Positions 25,743-35,171 of a stretch of DNA of 64,000 nt are shown piece by piece. The position numbers and the translations under genes were made by a program. A model generated the notes under the pieces. It did no database searches, was not told the origin of the DNA, and saw nothing but the letters and a program-made list of their open reading frames with translations. The stretch is from Aeribacillus composti (GTDB taxonomy: Bacteria > Bacillota > Bacilli > Bacillales > Aeribacillaceae), in contig NZ_VISS01000006.1 of NCBI RefSeq assembly GCF_007827555.1, positions 1-64,000 on the forward strand. Reading direction: 5' to 3'. The stretch's first letter is position 1. Every line of letters starts with the position of its first letter.

Positions 25743-26605
25743 ACCCGTGGTGCTAGTTGAACTTTAACGCTCAACTAGCCTAAGAATCACGAGTGAATAA
25801 GCGAGTAAAATGCCATCCAAAGCTGATTCAAATCCAGAAACAGAGTTGACTCGAATCTCTGTGATCCGGTACTGATCAATAAGAACTGAAAACACGGTTT
25901 CAATGACTTTGCGCTTTCGTTTCATCCACCGTTTCCATGCTTTCGATTGGTGGATCTTCTGGTTTTTCCGAACGGGCGTCCAAAAAGCGATCTTGTATTC
26001 ATCATACAGCTTCTTTTGCAAGTCTTGGCTCACATATCCTTTATCACCAAGTGCGTACGGATGAGGAAGTTGGGTCATCACGGTTTCTGCAGCTGTCCGG
26101 TCGTGGCAGGATGCTTCGGTGACGACATATCCCATCGGAAGCGCTTGGTCGGTGATCTGAAGATGAAGCTTCAACTCATAGTAAGCCATCTTTTTGGATG
26201 CACAATACCCAATATCGGCGATTCCTTGAAACCGTTTGACACGATACATTCGTGCGTGGTGGCAGAGTTCAATGGGTAAGCTGTCCACTACTGCATAAGC
26301 GTAATGTTGTCCGCGTTTGGCTAGTTGATATCGGATCCATTTGACGGCAAAGCCAAGATTTCAACAACGACGGTTATATCGAGAGCGTTCAGGAAATAAA
26401 TCTTTCGAAAATAAGTTTCCGATCACCAATCGGTGCCAAGCTCGTTCGGAAGTAAAGTCAAACAGCTTTCCCAAAATGTGAATCGCAATGATCTCGTCAT
26501 CTTCTTGTTTTACCAAATGACGGTTGCGGCGTTGAAGATGCACAGTTGAGCGGAGACAAAAAAGAAAATGGCGGCATATTGCTTTTGACTGTAGTAAAAT
26601 GAAAG
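25743..26605 (-). mobile_element. IS982-family element, defective
   Basis: The left end ACCCGTGGTGCTAGTT (25743-25758) is the same as the arms of the palindrome at 28677. The transposase reads on the minus strand and is interrupted by a stop. I cannot find the matching inverted repeat at the right end (expected near 26600), so that boundary is approximate and may be lost. Confidence 0.7.
25764..26543 (-). pseudogene. IS982-family transposase with in-frame stop
   Basis: The N-terminal part (GTG at 26543) reads NRHLVKQEDDEIIAIHILGK and ends ERSRYNRRC at a TGA (26358-26360). The same frame resumes NLGFAVKWIRYQLAKRGQHY and carries the catalytic VVDSLPIELCHHARM, GDKGYVSQDLQKKL and RKVIETVFSVLIDQYRITEI motifs of IS982 (DDE) transposases. 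The codon lost is probably a single sense codon within a FNRRC-x-NL-like stretch. Homologous sequence also continues upstream of 26543 in another frame (FYYSQKQYAAIFFFVSAQL), so the true N-terminus is frameshifted as well. Confidence 0.8.
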
Positions 26606-26684
26606 TGCTCTTGCACGAGAACTTCTCCTATTGATGTTTCGTTGCCCTTTCATTTTAAGGAGATCCTCATGCAAGGGCTTTTTT

Positions 26685-27005
26685 TTGCTTGTCTGATTTT
26701 ATATAGCACCAAGGGTGAAAAAACTGTGTCGCAAAAACACGCGCACCCTCGGACGGAGTATCGAAGAACGCCCGCAGGAATGGGAAGAACGCAAGGAATT
26801 CGGCCATTGGGAGATGGACACGGTCATCAGAAAAGTGCAATGATAAAACCCTGATGACCGTAACCGGGCGAAAGATGTGCCGAGAAATGATCGTTAAGAT
26901 AAACGGAAAGAACAGTGAAGCTATAGTCGCTACCATCGCTGACTTACAAAAATGGTATGGTTCTCTTTTCCACAAGGTGTTCAAAACAATTACAGCAGAT
27001 GTGTA
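26685..27005 (+). pseudogene. Decayed IS30-family transposase fragment
   Basis: Frames on the plus strand read KGEKTVSQKHAHPRTE, then after a shift SIEERPQEWEERKEFGHWEM with DTVIRKV, then after stops and another shift KMCREMIVKINGKN and VATIADLQKWYGSLFHKVFK ending ITADV-stop. This order (ERP, FGHWE-DTV, R-x-I-K-I-G-K, FK-x-ITADNG) is that of IS30 transposases. N-terminal HTH and C-terminal parts are missing. Confidence 0.7.
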
Positions 27006-27390
27006 AATCTATCCCTTTTGGGCTTAGCCAAAAGCGAAGCATGCCGTCCAGCAACTTGACATGGATCCTCTGTGGGCATAACTTGCCAGCTAGGAACCAG
27101 CAATAAGGTAAGCTGGCTCTCCATTTAGACTATCATGCCCGCCACCCATATAAAGTTGCTCGATAATCTCAGGAAGCATCCAGCATTCGATCTGTTTATT
27201 TAAACAGCGGTTGGGTCTTGGTTTTTTTTTTAAATCGTTAAATTTATTATTTCCAATTTAAGGTTCCTTTTTTGTTTTAATTTTCTGTGATTTTGATTTT
27301 TTGTAAACGTTTTCTTTTTCTCGCATCCTGTTTGTAGGTGCGATTTTCGCCTTTTTGTCTTCAACGCTTGGTATTAGGAAGGATCAAGTA
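27006..27390. other. Intergenic debris with an orphan cre-like site
   Basis: No gene is seen. GCCAGCT/AGCTGGC (27087-27118) and TCGCA/TGCGA (27321-27343) hairpins occur, the second followed by T-rich sequence and usable as a terminator. A consensus cre lies at 27301-27315. Confidence 0.45.
27301..27315. promoter_or_regulatory. Consensus cre site, no obvious target
   Basis: TTGTAAACGTTTTCT matches WTGNAANCGNWNNCW at every position. It lies downstream of the araC-type gene (which ends at 27391 on the minus strand) and upstream of no intact gene, so its target was probably lost with the IS rearrangements. Confidence 0.5.
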
Positions 27391-28476
27391 CTAATCATTT
27401 GCTTCTCTACGCCATTTATCATATAGATTTATAAGTTTAACAACAGAATCATCTAAACTATCTATAATTTCCTTCATATCAAGAAAGTCCTCTTCGCTCA
27501 AACCTTTAGGTATTTTCTTGTTACTGATTTGGTCGGCAACAACTTTATTTTTCATTTCTTCCCTGCCCATAAGCAACGTATTAAACTCATGCTCCTCTAA
27601 ATATCTTTTTTCCCGCAACTCAGTCTCGTGCATCTTTTCTTTGAGGAGCTGCTTCCTGTACTCTGAAGGCGTTTTTCCAAAGTTTTTCTTAAATGCAATA
27701 TTAAAAGCCTTGACATCAGAAAAACCGTGTGACAAAGCGATATCAGAAATTTTTCTTTTTAAATCCGTTAAGTCATACGTAGCTTCACGAAGTCTAATTC
27801 TTGTGAGATATTCGTAATAATTAATACCGAGCTGTTGCTTTACAATTTGAGAAATATAACTTTCATGATATCCTGAAAATGATGAAAGTTCTTCAAGACT
27901 AATTTTATTTTTATAGTTTTTTTCAATATACGCAACAATATTGTCTACATCTTCTTTTCTCTTTTTATTTCTAACTAACTCTTTTGAGGACATCATTTTC
28001 GGAGGAAAATCTCTGATCAAATTGGCTATTAGCTGATTAAGAAGGCTCTCGAAGTAAATTTTTTCTTCAGGATGTTCACCTTTTATATATTTAACCATTT
28101 CGAGCGCTATATTTCTTAATCGGCTAAAACTCTCATTATTTCTAGTTTTAAAGTTAGATCTACATGAAAACTGAAGTAAATGATAGTCTTTGTAATAAGA
28201 GCGAAAATATATCGGATTAAGATGAATAACCATAGCTATTGAATTTATCTTTTTCGCAAGAGTAGCATGCCCAACATTAGAGTTAACGAGCATAATATCG
28301 TCTTCTTGCAAAATATATATATTCCCGTTTACGCTCATTTCAACCTCGCCTTGAAGAACGATGATGAACTCTAATGATTCATGCCAGTTGTAATGATAAT
28401 GCTTGATATAATACACGTACTGCTTTACATCTATATCTTTTTTATCATTCTTCCATTCATAGTATACGATACTCAT
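27391..28476 (-). CDS. AraC-family transcriptional regulator
   Basis: A 361-aa regulator: an N-terminal cupin-like sensor (HYHYNWHESLEFIIVLQGEV, about residue 30) and two AraC helix-turn-helix units (ISLEELSSFSGYHESYISQI; ISDAIALSHGF-like ISDIALSHGFSDVKAFNIAF; FGKTPSEYRK), then an extra charged C-terminal tail of about 90 residues. I start at the ATG at 28476, after GGGGGGATTTA; the longer frame to 28581 lacks a site. It sits downstream of and parallel to the tartrate-type operon and is the likely regulator of it. The long tail beyond the HTH is unusual for the family. Confidence 0.88.
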   Translation of the reverse strand: MSIVYYEWKNDKKDIDVKQYVYYIKHYHYNWHESLEFIIVLQGEVEMSVNGNIYILQEDDIMLVNSNVGHATLAKKINSIAMVIHLNPIYFRSYYKDYHLLQFSCRSNFKTRNNESFSRLRNIALEMVKYIKGEHPEEKIYFESLLNQLIANLIRDFPPKMMSSKELVRNKKRKEDVDNIVAYIEKNYKNKISLEELSSFSGYHESYISQIVKQQLGINYYEYLTRIRLREATYDLTDLKRKISDIALSHGFSDVKAFNIAFKKNFGKTPSEYRKQLLKEKMHETELREKRYLEEHEFNTLLMGREEMKNKVVADQISNKKIPKGLSEEDFLDMKEIIDSLDDSVVKLINLYDKWRREAND

Positions 28477-28676
28477 TAAATCCCCCCGACTTTTTTTATA
28501 TTTGTAAACAGCCCGACAACATTCTTTTACTTTTTTCGACACAAGCCCTATCATCCCCTCTCTCAGAGTGAACTTTTTCACGTCCTTCTATAGGATAGTG
28601 AGTCCTAATCTCCCTTCTTCCACATTTTCTCAAACCGTATCCGGGATTGGAAATAATCCGCACAAACAATCAAAAT
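28477..28676. other. Intergenic region between araC-type gene and operon end
   Basis: Contains the upstream signals of the AraC gene (A+T-rich, no clear -35/-10 pair seen) and ends at the 46-base palindrome. Confidence 0.4.
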
Positions 28677-28722
28677 ACCCGTGGTGCTAGTTAAGTGTTA
28701 ACGCTCAACTAGCACCACGGGT
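28677..28722. repeat. 46-base palindrome made of two IS982 ends
   Basis: Arms ACCCGTGGTGCTAGTT (28677-28692) and AACTAGCACCACGGGT (28707-28722) are exact complements around a 14-base loop. The left arm is identical to the end of the IS982 element at 25743. It lies 15 bases after the FAH-family stop codon and could act as a hairpin terminator for the minus-strand operon, or be an IS982-derived miniature element or excision scar. Confidence 0.7.
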
Positions 28723-28737
28723 AAAGACTAATTGCTT

Positions 28738-29535
28738 TTACTTCACATAATTACAAAGCTTACCCATACCTTCTACTTCGACGACTACAGTATCTCCTCG
28801 CTTCATCGCACAACTGCCGGAAGGAGATCCTGTAGCTAAAACATCGCCGGGCTCTAACGTCATAATTCTCGAAACCCAACTTATGAGATAAGGGATCGAA
28901 AATAACATCTGATTCGTATTACCTTCTTGCACAACTTTCCCATTTAAAGTCGTAACGATTCGTAAATTAGTTGGATCAATACCCGTTACAATATACGGAC
29001 CAATAGGACCAAAAGTATCAAATCCTTTACCTCTAGTAAATTGCGGATCCGTTTTTGTAAGATCCCTCGCGGTCACATCATTAAATATCGTACAGCCGAA
29101 AATATAATCTAATGCATGTTCTTCTTTTATATTTTTTCCTTGTTTTCCAACAATAAGCGCTACTTCTCCTTCCATCTCCACCTGGTTAGTTAAATCACTT
29201 GGCGGAATGATAATATCCCCTTGATCCGGAATCAAGCAAGACGGCGGCTTTAAAAACAAAAATGGTTCTTGGAGACCAACCTTCCCTCCCGTTTCAACAG
29301 CATGTTCAGAATATGTCCAGCCGAAATTAATAATCTTTGATGGTACTATCGGTTCTAAAATCTGCACATCACTATATTTTACTTTTTCACCATCGTATTT
29401 TAATTCATTGTGGACAATGTCCTTAAAATCACTAGACAGTTGTAAAATTTCATCTCCTTCTAAAACGCCATAGAAAATATTGCCTTCATATCGTTGATAC
29501 CGAATTATCGTTTGGGTCTTGGTCATTATTCGCAT
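28738..29535 (-). CDS. Fumarylacetoacetate hydrolase (FAH)-family protein
   Basis: A 265-aa FAH-fold enzyme with the metal-binding EMEGEVALIVGKQGKNI acidic triad region and the family segments FNDVTARDLTK and GFDTFGPIGPYIV. Family members hydrolyse C-C bonds of acylpyruvates or decarboxylate/tautomerise oxaloacetate. Here it is the last gene of an operon encoding a two-subunit L-tartrate/fumarate-type dehydratase, whose tartrate product is oxaloacetate, so oxaloacetate decarboxylase or tautomerase activity is an attractive inference. GAGGGAG precedes the start; an alternative internal ATG is four codons in. Confidence 0.85.
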   Translation of the reverse strand: MRIMTKTQTIIRYQRYEGNIFYGVLEGDEILQLSSDFKDIVHNELKYDGEKVKYSDVQILEPIVPSKIINFGWTYSEHAVETGGKVGLQEPFLFLKPPSCLIPDQGDIIIPPSDLTNQVEMEGEVALIVGKQGKNIKEEHALDYIFGCTIFNDVTARDLTKTDPQFTRGKGFDTFGPIGPYIVTGIDPTNLRIVTTLNGKVVQEGNTNQMLFSIPYLISWVSRIMTLEPGDVLATGSPSGSCAMKRGDTVVVEVEGMGKLCNYVK

Positions 29536-29555
29536 GATTCACAAAACTCCCTCGA

Positions 29556-30167
29556 CTACTTAATAAATCCTACCTGCTTGCTAATGTACTCATATTGCTC
29601 TTCTTTTTTTCTATTAAACTCCGCTTTATTTTGTTCGAATAGATTGTTACCTTCTGCATCAATGGAAACAATTAAAGGACCAAATTCATTCACTTCACAT
29701 ACCCAAAGTGACTCCGGCATTCCTAAGTCTGTCCAATAAACGTCCTTAATCCGTTCAACTTTTGTTGCAGCATAAACTGCATTACCAGCGGGAAAGACGA
29801 GATGAAGAGCTTTATAAGTTTTACACCCTTCTTCTGTCCTTTTCCCCATTCCACCTTTTCCGATAATCAGTTTAACGCCAGTTTTTTCAATAAATTGTTT
29901 TTCGAATTTTTCCATTCTCATACTTGTAGTAGGGCCGATAGAAACAATCTCATACTTTTTATCTTCAGTTTCTCTCACGATGGGACCCGCATGGAAAATC
30001 GCTTTTCCTTTAAGGTCAATCGGTAACGGAATTCCTCCTTCAACCACTCTTCTATGAGCGACATCTCTGCAAGTAACTAACGTTCCGTTTAAGTAAATAA
30101 TATCTCCTATTCTTATATTCTTTAGATCTTCATCTGTTATTGGAGTAGTTAATATTTTCTTATTCAC
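29556..30167 (-). CDS. ttdB: L(+)-tartrate dehydratase/fumarase class I beta subunit
   Basis: A 203-aa subunit, close in length to E. coli TtdB (about 200). It carries the Fe-S hydrolyase beta-domain: [37 protein letters not shown] and the KGGMG loop, then [18 protein letters not shown]. With the alpha subunit it forms a 4Fe-4S dehydratase that removes water from L-tartrate (giving oxaloacetate) or a related hydroxy acid such as fumarate/malate or mesaconate. It overlaps the alpha gene by four bases. Two-subunit fumarases are the main alternative. Confidence 0.85.
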   Translation of the reverse strand: MNKKILTTPITDEDLKNIRIGDIIYLNGTLVTCRDVAHRRVVEGGIPLPIDLKGKAIFHAGPIVRETEDKKYEIVSIGPTTSMRMEKFEKQFIEKTGVKLIIGKGGMGKRTEEGCKTYKALHLVFPAGNAVYAATKVERIKDVYWTDLGMPESLWVCEVNEFGPLIVSIDAEGNNLFEQNKAEFNRKKEEQYEYISKQVGFIK

Positions 30168-31066
30168 AACTTTACCCCCTTGTGTGTGTGAATTTCATAG
30201 TTCAAATTTCTATCAAAAGTGATTTTGCCTCTTCTATGCGACCAACAGCCTGTATTAACAGCTACTCCGATAGTAGAAGGATGTCTTGCTGAGTTCACGA
30301 CGTTAACTCCCATGACAGACTTCGAACCTTTTAATCCTTGAGGACCAAGACCGATCGCATTTATTCCATCTTCGAGAAGTTTCTCTAATTTAGCAGCGTT
30401 TTCATTTTCATTTCGACTACCGACAGGCCTCATAAGTGCCAGCTTTGAATTTAAAGCTGCTGTTTCAACTGATGTACCGATACCTACTCCGACGAGAAGA
30501 GGAGGACATGCATTAATTCCGTAGCTTGTCATACGATCAAGCACAAACTTGACAACCCCTTCATATCCCTCACTCGGCATTAGAACCGTTGCCACTCCCG
30601 GAAGTGTACACCCCCCGCCTGCCATATAAGTATAAATTTCTGCTTTGTCACTACCTTCTACTACCTCCCAAAAAATGCTCGGTGTACCGCTGCCGATATT
30701 CTTTCCAGTATTAAATTCATCAAATGTTTCAACCGAATTATGACGTAATGGAGTTTCTTTTGTTGCTTTATAGGTACTCTCTCTTAAAATACTTTCTAAC
30801 TGTCCAATTAAAGGAAAGTCTTCGCCGCATTTCACAAAAAACTGTAGTACACCCGTATCTTGACAGGAAGGTCTCTTTAACTTATAAGCTATCTTTTGAT
30901 TTTCAAACATCGTTTTGTATATGGTTTTAGCAAGCTGGTTGCTTTCCTCTTCACTCAGTTCTCTCAATTTACTTTCCACATCATCTGGAAGCTTATAGCT
31001 AACGAGTGAAATAAAATTCGACATCAGTTCAATCATTTTTTCTTTTTGCTGTTTTTTATCCATCAA
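30164..31066 (-). CDS. ttdA: L(+)-tartrate dehydratase/fumarase class I alpha subunit
   Basis: A 300-aa subunit, near the length of E. coli TtdA (303). The three cluster-binding cysteines are seen in [20 protein letters not shown] and [10 protein letters not shown]. Substrate loop [10 protein letters not shown] and [10 protein letters not shown] are conserved. The start has AGGTTGAG-like sequence upstream. Downstream of a DASS transporter gene and upstream of ttdB, giving the operon order transporter, alpha, beta, FAH. Oxygen sensitivity of the cluster is expected. Tartrate is favoured over fumarate because of the dedicated transporter and regulator. Confidence 0.85.
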   Translation of the reverse strand: MMDKKQQKEKMIELMSNFISLVSYKLPDDVESKLRELSEEESNQLAKTIYKTMFENQKIAYKLKRPSCQDTGVLQFFVKCGEDFPLIGQLESILRESTYKATKETPLRHNSVETFDEFNTGKNIGSGTPSIFWEVVEGSDKAEIYTYMAGGGCTLPGVATVLMPSEGYEGVVKFVLDRMTSYGINACPPLLVGVGIGTSVETAALNSKLALMRPVGSRNENENAAKLEKLLEDGINAIGLGPQGLKGSKSVMGVNVVNSARHPSTIGVAVNTGCWSHRRGKITFDRNLNYEIHTHKGVKL

Positions 31067-31180
31067 AATCTCAACCTCACTTTCTAATAAGATAATTTTT
31101 AAGTCGATTCAACTTTTAAGTATGAGTTTGAACAATGGTACTTTTGTTTATAAGCTAAAATAAAGCGCTTAACCACCATT

Positions 31181-32455
31181 TTACCTATAGAAAGGAAAGA
31201 AAATCGGTAACAAAATCATCGATACAATAATTGAAATAATAATTAACGGTGCGCCAGCTTTTACATAATCTTTAAACTTATACCCTCCTATACCATAGAC
31301 CATTGTGTTTGCCGGCATTCCAATAGGTGTCGCATAAGCCATGGAACCACCAATTACTGTCGCCATTAAAACGGCCCTTGGATCTGCATCCATAGCACTA
31401 GCAATGGAAAGACTTATAGGAACGAGCAATGCAGTTGTCGCCGTATTCGACATAAAGTTTGTCATCATCGCCGAAAGTATTAAAATAACGAACAACAGAA
31501 CGTAAGGAGATGGAGTGTTTCCTACAGCACCAATAATTGAATCGGCTATGACCGCCCCTGTTCCAGTTACATCTATAGCTTTAGCTAGTGCGAAAGAACC
31601 GACAAATAACATGATCGTATCCATATCTATTGACTTCATCGCATTACTTTTAGAAATAATCCGCATCGCTACTAATATTAATGCTCCTATCCACGCTGAC
31701 ACATAAAGCTTTATTCCAATTTGTTTTTCAAATACCATCGCCAAAATAGTTAATACGAGCACAATGAAGGACATATGCTGTTTCCATTTCGGTATGCTTG
31801 AATAATCGATTTGTTTATTGTAAATGGAATCTGAATCTAAAAGAGTATCTTCACCCTTTGGTAAAAGCTTATGACCAAATAAACTGAAGTACAAAATACC
31901 TACAATTAGAATTGGTAAACCTGCTTTGGCATACTCAAAAAAGCCGAATTCTAATCCAATATCTTGAAGCGCTGACTGAGCAATCATATTTCCAGGCGCA
32001 CCAATTAAACTTAAGTTCCCTCCCATTGCAGCAGCCAACACAAGAGGTAACAATAATCTGGAACGCGAAAAACCGGATTTCGCTGCAATACCTATGACAC
32101 ACGGTATTAAAACTGCTGCTGTTCCAGTATTAGAAAGAAATCCAGACATTAATCCAGTAACTATCATCACAGCTATGATTAACTGTTTTTCTGTTTTAGC
32201 AAATTTAGTAACAACCTCTCCGACTTTTTGTGCCATACCCGTTTCAAAAAAAGCAGCACCAACGATAAACATCGCCATGAAAAGAAGAACATTTTCATTA
32301 ACGAACCCAGCAAAAGCATCAGCAGGCTCAAGAACCCCGGAAACCGTAAGACCAACTGCAACGATCATTGCCGTGATAGATAAAGGGATTATTTCCCATA
32401 CAAACATAACAATAGCAAATACTAGAAAAAATAAAGTGATAAACACCTCGCTCAT
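31181..32455 (-). CDS. DASS/SLC13-family anion transporter (dicarboxylate/tartrate type)
   Basis: A 424-aa permease with about 11-12 hydrophobic segments of the divalent anion:sodium symporter family (ArsB/NhaD-like fold). Family features include the paired substrate loops SNTGTAAVLIPCVIGIAA and SNTATTALLVPISLSIAS and the GSMAYATPIGMPANTMVYG signature. GGGGATG precedes the start. First gene of the minus-strand operon with ttdAB and the FAH protein, so it probably imports tartrate or exchanges it for a dicarboxylate; sodium or antiport mechanism cannot be told. A cre-like site lies upstream. Confidence 0.85.
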   Translation of the reverse strand: MSEVFITLFFLVFAIVMFVWEIIPLSITAMIVAVGLTVSGVLEPADAFAGFVNENVLLFMAMFIVGAAFFETGMAQKVGEVVTKFAKTEKQLIIAVMIVTGLMSGFLSNTGTAAVLIPCVIGIAAKSGFSRSRLLLPLVLAAAMGGNLSLIGAPGNMIAQSALQDIGLEFGFFEYAKAGLPILIVGILYFSLFGHKLLPKGEDTLLDSDSIYNKQIDYSSIPKWKQHMSFIVLVLTILAMVFEKQIGIKLYVSAWIGALILVAMRIISKSNAMKSIDMDTIMLFVGSFALAKAIDVTGTGAVIADSIIGAVGNTPSPYVLLFVILILSAMMTNFMSNTATTALLVPISLSIASAMDADPRAVLMATVIGGSMAYATPIGMPANTMVYGIGGYKFKDYVKAGAPLIIISIIVSMILLPIFFPFYR

Positions 32456-32771
32456 CCAACATCCCCTTTCTCATTCTTTATTTTGAATATAGAAGACGTC
32501 TTCTTGATGCATATAGTAATCATTTGCAAGCGCTTAATCTATCCAATTTTTTAAATCTTTATTTTCTCGTTTGAATTAGCACTTTTTGATATCGCCAAAT
32601 AATAAAGTAAGCACTAACTAAAAATAACCTAAATATTCAAATAATAAAATTAACCTTATAAGGCATAAACGCACAATATCCACAAAATTTCATTATCTTC
32701 AACAATATAAAAAAATACTTAGTAAAAACTTTATATTAATTAAGAAATAAAAAAACAGAGGAGGCGAAAAA
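32456..32771. other. Divergent promoter region between tartrate and hydroxylase operons
   Basis: About 315 very A+T-rich bases holding a cre-like site (32524-32538) near the transporter and AGAGGAGG before the hydroxylase. I see no clear -35/-10 pairs or operator shared with the IclR gene. Confidence 0.4.
32524..32538 (-). promoter_or_regulatory. cre-like catabolite repression site
   Basis: TTGCAAGCGCTTAAT departs at one position from the WTGNAANCGNWNNCW consensus. It lies 69 bases upstream of the transporter start on the minus strand, consistent with CcpA repression of tartrate use. Confidence 0.5.
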
Positions 32772-35171
32772 ATGGTTACTGTAAAAAAAGGTTTAGGTGT
32801 AAGTTTGAAGCGTAAAGAAGACATAAGACTTTTGACTGGTAATGGACAATTTACCGATGATATTGAAAAACCAGGCATGTTACATTTGGCCATTGTACGG
32901 AGTCCTCATGCTCATGCACGTATTGTAAATATTGATGCAAGCAAAGCGAAAAAACTGCCTGGAGTAGTAGCTGTTCTAACGGGAGAAGAGGCACTTCAAT
33001 ATTCAGGACCACTTGTACCGACGATCAATATATTTAACAAAGTACCAGAAGTGTATGCGATTGCCTATAAAAAGGTTCGCTATGTCGGTGAGCCAGTGGC
33101 CGTTATTGCTGCCGAAGACCGATATATTGCTGAAGATGCAGTCGATCTTATTGAAGTAGAATATGAGGTTTTACCAGCTGTTGTGACGATTGAGGATGCA
33201 CTGGAGCCAAAGGCGCTTCTTTATGAAGAATGGGGAGATAATAAACAGTTAGAATCGAGAACCACTATCGGCGATATAGACGATGCATTTGCCAATTCGG
33301 AATATGTCTTTGAAGAAACCATTACACACAACCGCTACACCGGAACTCCGATGGAGTCTCGTGTATGTATTGCCGAATATAATCCTGGATCTAAAAAGAT
33401 GACAGTTACATGCTCGACACAGGCACCTTCTCAAGTACGCACGCTGATTGCCCAGACATTGCAAATGCCTGAGCATAATATACGAGTTATTGCCCCGGAT
33501 GTTGGCGGCGGTTATGGCACAAAATTGCAGGCAAATGCAGAAATCATTGCTTGTATCATGGCGCGCATGCTTGGCAAGCCGGTTAAATGGACGGAAGACA
33601 GAGTAGAGAATATTCTAACTGGAGTTCATTCTAGAGACTATACTTGCACGGTGAAAATTGGGTTCGACAAAGATTTTCGCATCACAGGACTTCAAGCGAA
33701 GCTGATTGGAAATATTGGGGTTGATGGAACTTGCCATGCACCGGGAACCCCTGCTTTATCGGTTGCAGGTGCTTATTTTCCAGGTCCATATAAAGTGCCT
33801 GTTTATGACGTAGAAATCATTGGGGTCGTTTCAAATAAAGCGCCTTATGGTGCGCACCGCGGATATGGAAAGGATATTGCCAATTATCCTATTGAGCGGA
33901 TGATGGATATAGCAGCTCGAAAACTTGGTATATCACCAGAAGAATTAAGACGTCGCAACTTTATAAAGAAAGACGAATTTCCTTATCAACAAATTTCTGG
34001 GCCGCTTTATGATAGCGGAGATTTTGATAAACTTATGGATCTCGTAATGGATAAAATCGATTATCAAAACTTTAAAAAGAAACAATTAGAGCTTCGTAAA
34101 CAAGGCAAGTACATTGGACTTGGAATCGCCGCTATGCTTGAGCCGTCTGGCGCTGCTGTCTTTAATGGCATATTTAATGGTTATCAGGCAGCAACTGTAC
34201 GAATGACGCCTGAGGGACATTTCCAAGTATTAACCAGCCATCAGAACATAGGTCAAGGGGTTGAAACAACGATTCCACAAGTTGTTTCACAAGTTATGGA
34301 TGTAGATATAGACGATATTCGATTTGTTTATGGAGATACGGATATTACGCCGTACGGATTAGGTCCATTTTCTTCCAGAGGTGCAACGTATACTGTTTCT
34401 GCCGTATATGAAGCTGCCAAGATGTTAAAGGAGAAGCTTTTAAAAATTGCCGGTTATCTGCTTAAGGAAGATCCGGAAAATCTTGAAATGGCAAATGGAA
34501 CAGTAAGGGTTAAAGGGACGACAAATCCGGAAGCAGCCATCAGTTTAAAAGAAATCGGCAATAAAGTTTATCTATGGCCGGGACCTTATGCGACAGTGCC
34601 GGAAGGAATAGATTGCAATCTAGAAGCAACCTATACATGGACGAGTAAAGTAGTGAAGTGGGAGCCTGATGAACACGGGCGAGTCAATCTTTATACGACA
34701 CATCCGACAGGAGTCTTTGTTGCTCTAGTAGAGGTTGACATTAAAACCGGGCTTGTGAAAGTAGACAAATTCGTTGTTTCCCATGATTGCGGCACAATTA
34801 TCAATCCTATGATTGCAGATGGACAAATTGCCGGCGGCATCGCACATGGAATTGGTGGCGTGCTGTTAGAAGACCTTGCATATGACAGCAACGGATTAAT
34901 GACAAACCCTGATTTTCAGCATTACTTATGTCCAACTGCAATGGATGTATCAGACATCGAAACCATTCACATGCAATCCCCATCACCTTTTACACCGCTT
35001 GGTACAAAAGGAATGGGAGAAGGCGGAACGATTCCGTCTCCAGCAGCAGTAGCGAATGCGGTAGAAGACGCTTTATCACCTTTTGGTGTAATTGTAAAAG
35101 ATTTACCAATTACTCCTGAACGAGTTTTAGAATGGATTAAGCAAGGGGAAATGCAAAATGTCAAATCATAA
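32772..35171 (+). CDS. Molybdenum hydroxylase large subunit (CO/xanthine dehydrogenase family)
   Basis: A 799-aa molybdopterin-binding subunit, usual CoxL-type length. It starts after AGAGGAGGCG. The N-terminal aldehyde oxidase a/b hammerhead domain shows GNGQFTDDIEKPGMLHLAI and RSPHAHARI; cofactor loops include PDVGGGYGTKLQ (about 240), AHRGYGK (about 360) and GMGEGG with the catalytic glutamate (about 748). Aerobic CO dehydrogenases have AYRCSFR in place of the AHRGYGK loop, and many others have PYRGAGR, so this is not a CO dehydrogenase and belongs to a less studied branch. With medium and small subunits downstream it forms a heterotrimer that hydroxylates an organic substrate. Confidence 0.88.
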   Translation: MVTVKKGLGVSLKRKEDIRLLTGNGQFTDDIEKPGMLHLAIVRSPHAHARIVNIDASKAKKLPGVVAVLTGEEALQYSGPLVPTINIFNKVPEVYAIAYKKVRYVGEPVAVIAAEDRYIAEDAVDLIEVEYEVLPAVVTIEDALEPKALLYEEWGDNKQLESRTTIGDIDDAFANSEYVFEETITHNRYTGTPMESRVCIAEYNPGSKKMTVTCSTQAPSQVRTLIAQTLQMPEHNIRVIAPDVGGGYGTKLQANAEIIACIMARMLGKPVKWTEDRVENILTGVHSRDYTCTVKIGFDKDFRITGLQAKLIGNIGVDGTCHAPGTPALSVAGAYFPGPYKVPVYDVEIIGVVSNKAPYGAHRGYGKDIANYPIERMMDIAARKLGISPEELRRRNFIKKDEFPYQQISGPLYDSGDFDKLMDLVMDKIDYQNFKKKQLELRKQGKYIGLGIAAMLEPSGAAVFNGIFNGYQAATVRMTPEGHFQVLTSHQNIGQGVETTIPQVVSQVMDVDIDDIRFVYGDTDITPYGLGPFSSRGATYTVSAVYEAAKMLKEKLLKIAGYLLKEDPENLEMANGTVRVKGTTNPEAAISLKEIGNKVYLWPGPYATVPEGIDCNLEATYTWTSKVVKWEPDEHGRVNLYTTHPTGVFVALVEVDIKTGLVKVDKFVVSHDCGTIINPMIADGQIAGGIAHGIGGVLLEDLAYDSNGLMTNPDFQHYLCPTAMDVSDIETIHMQSPSPFTPLGTKGMGEGGTIPSPAAVANAVEDALSPFGVIVKDLPITPERVLEWIKQGEMQNVKS

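Noticed and set aside
31160..31173. cre site between the transporter and ttdA
   Set aside because: The AAGCGCTT core is present but both flanks miss consensus positions on either strand.
32772..35171. Aerobic CO dehydrogenase (CoxL form I)
   Set aside because: The active-site loop reads AHRGYGK, not AYRCSFR, so CO oxidation is not supported.
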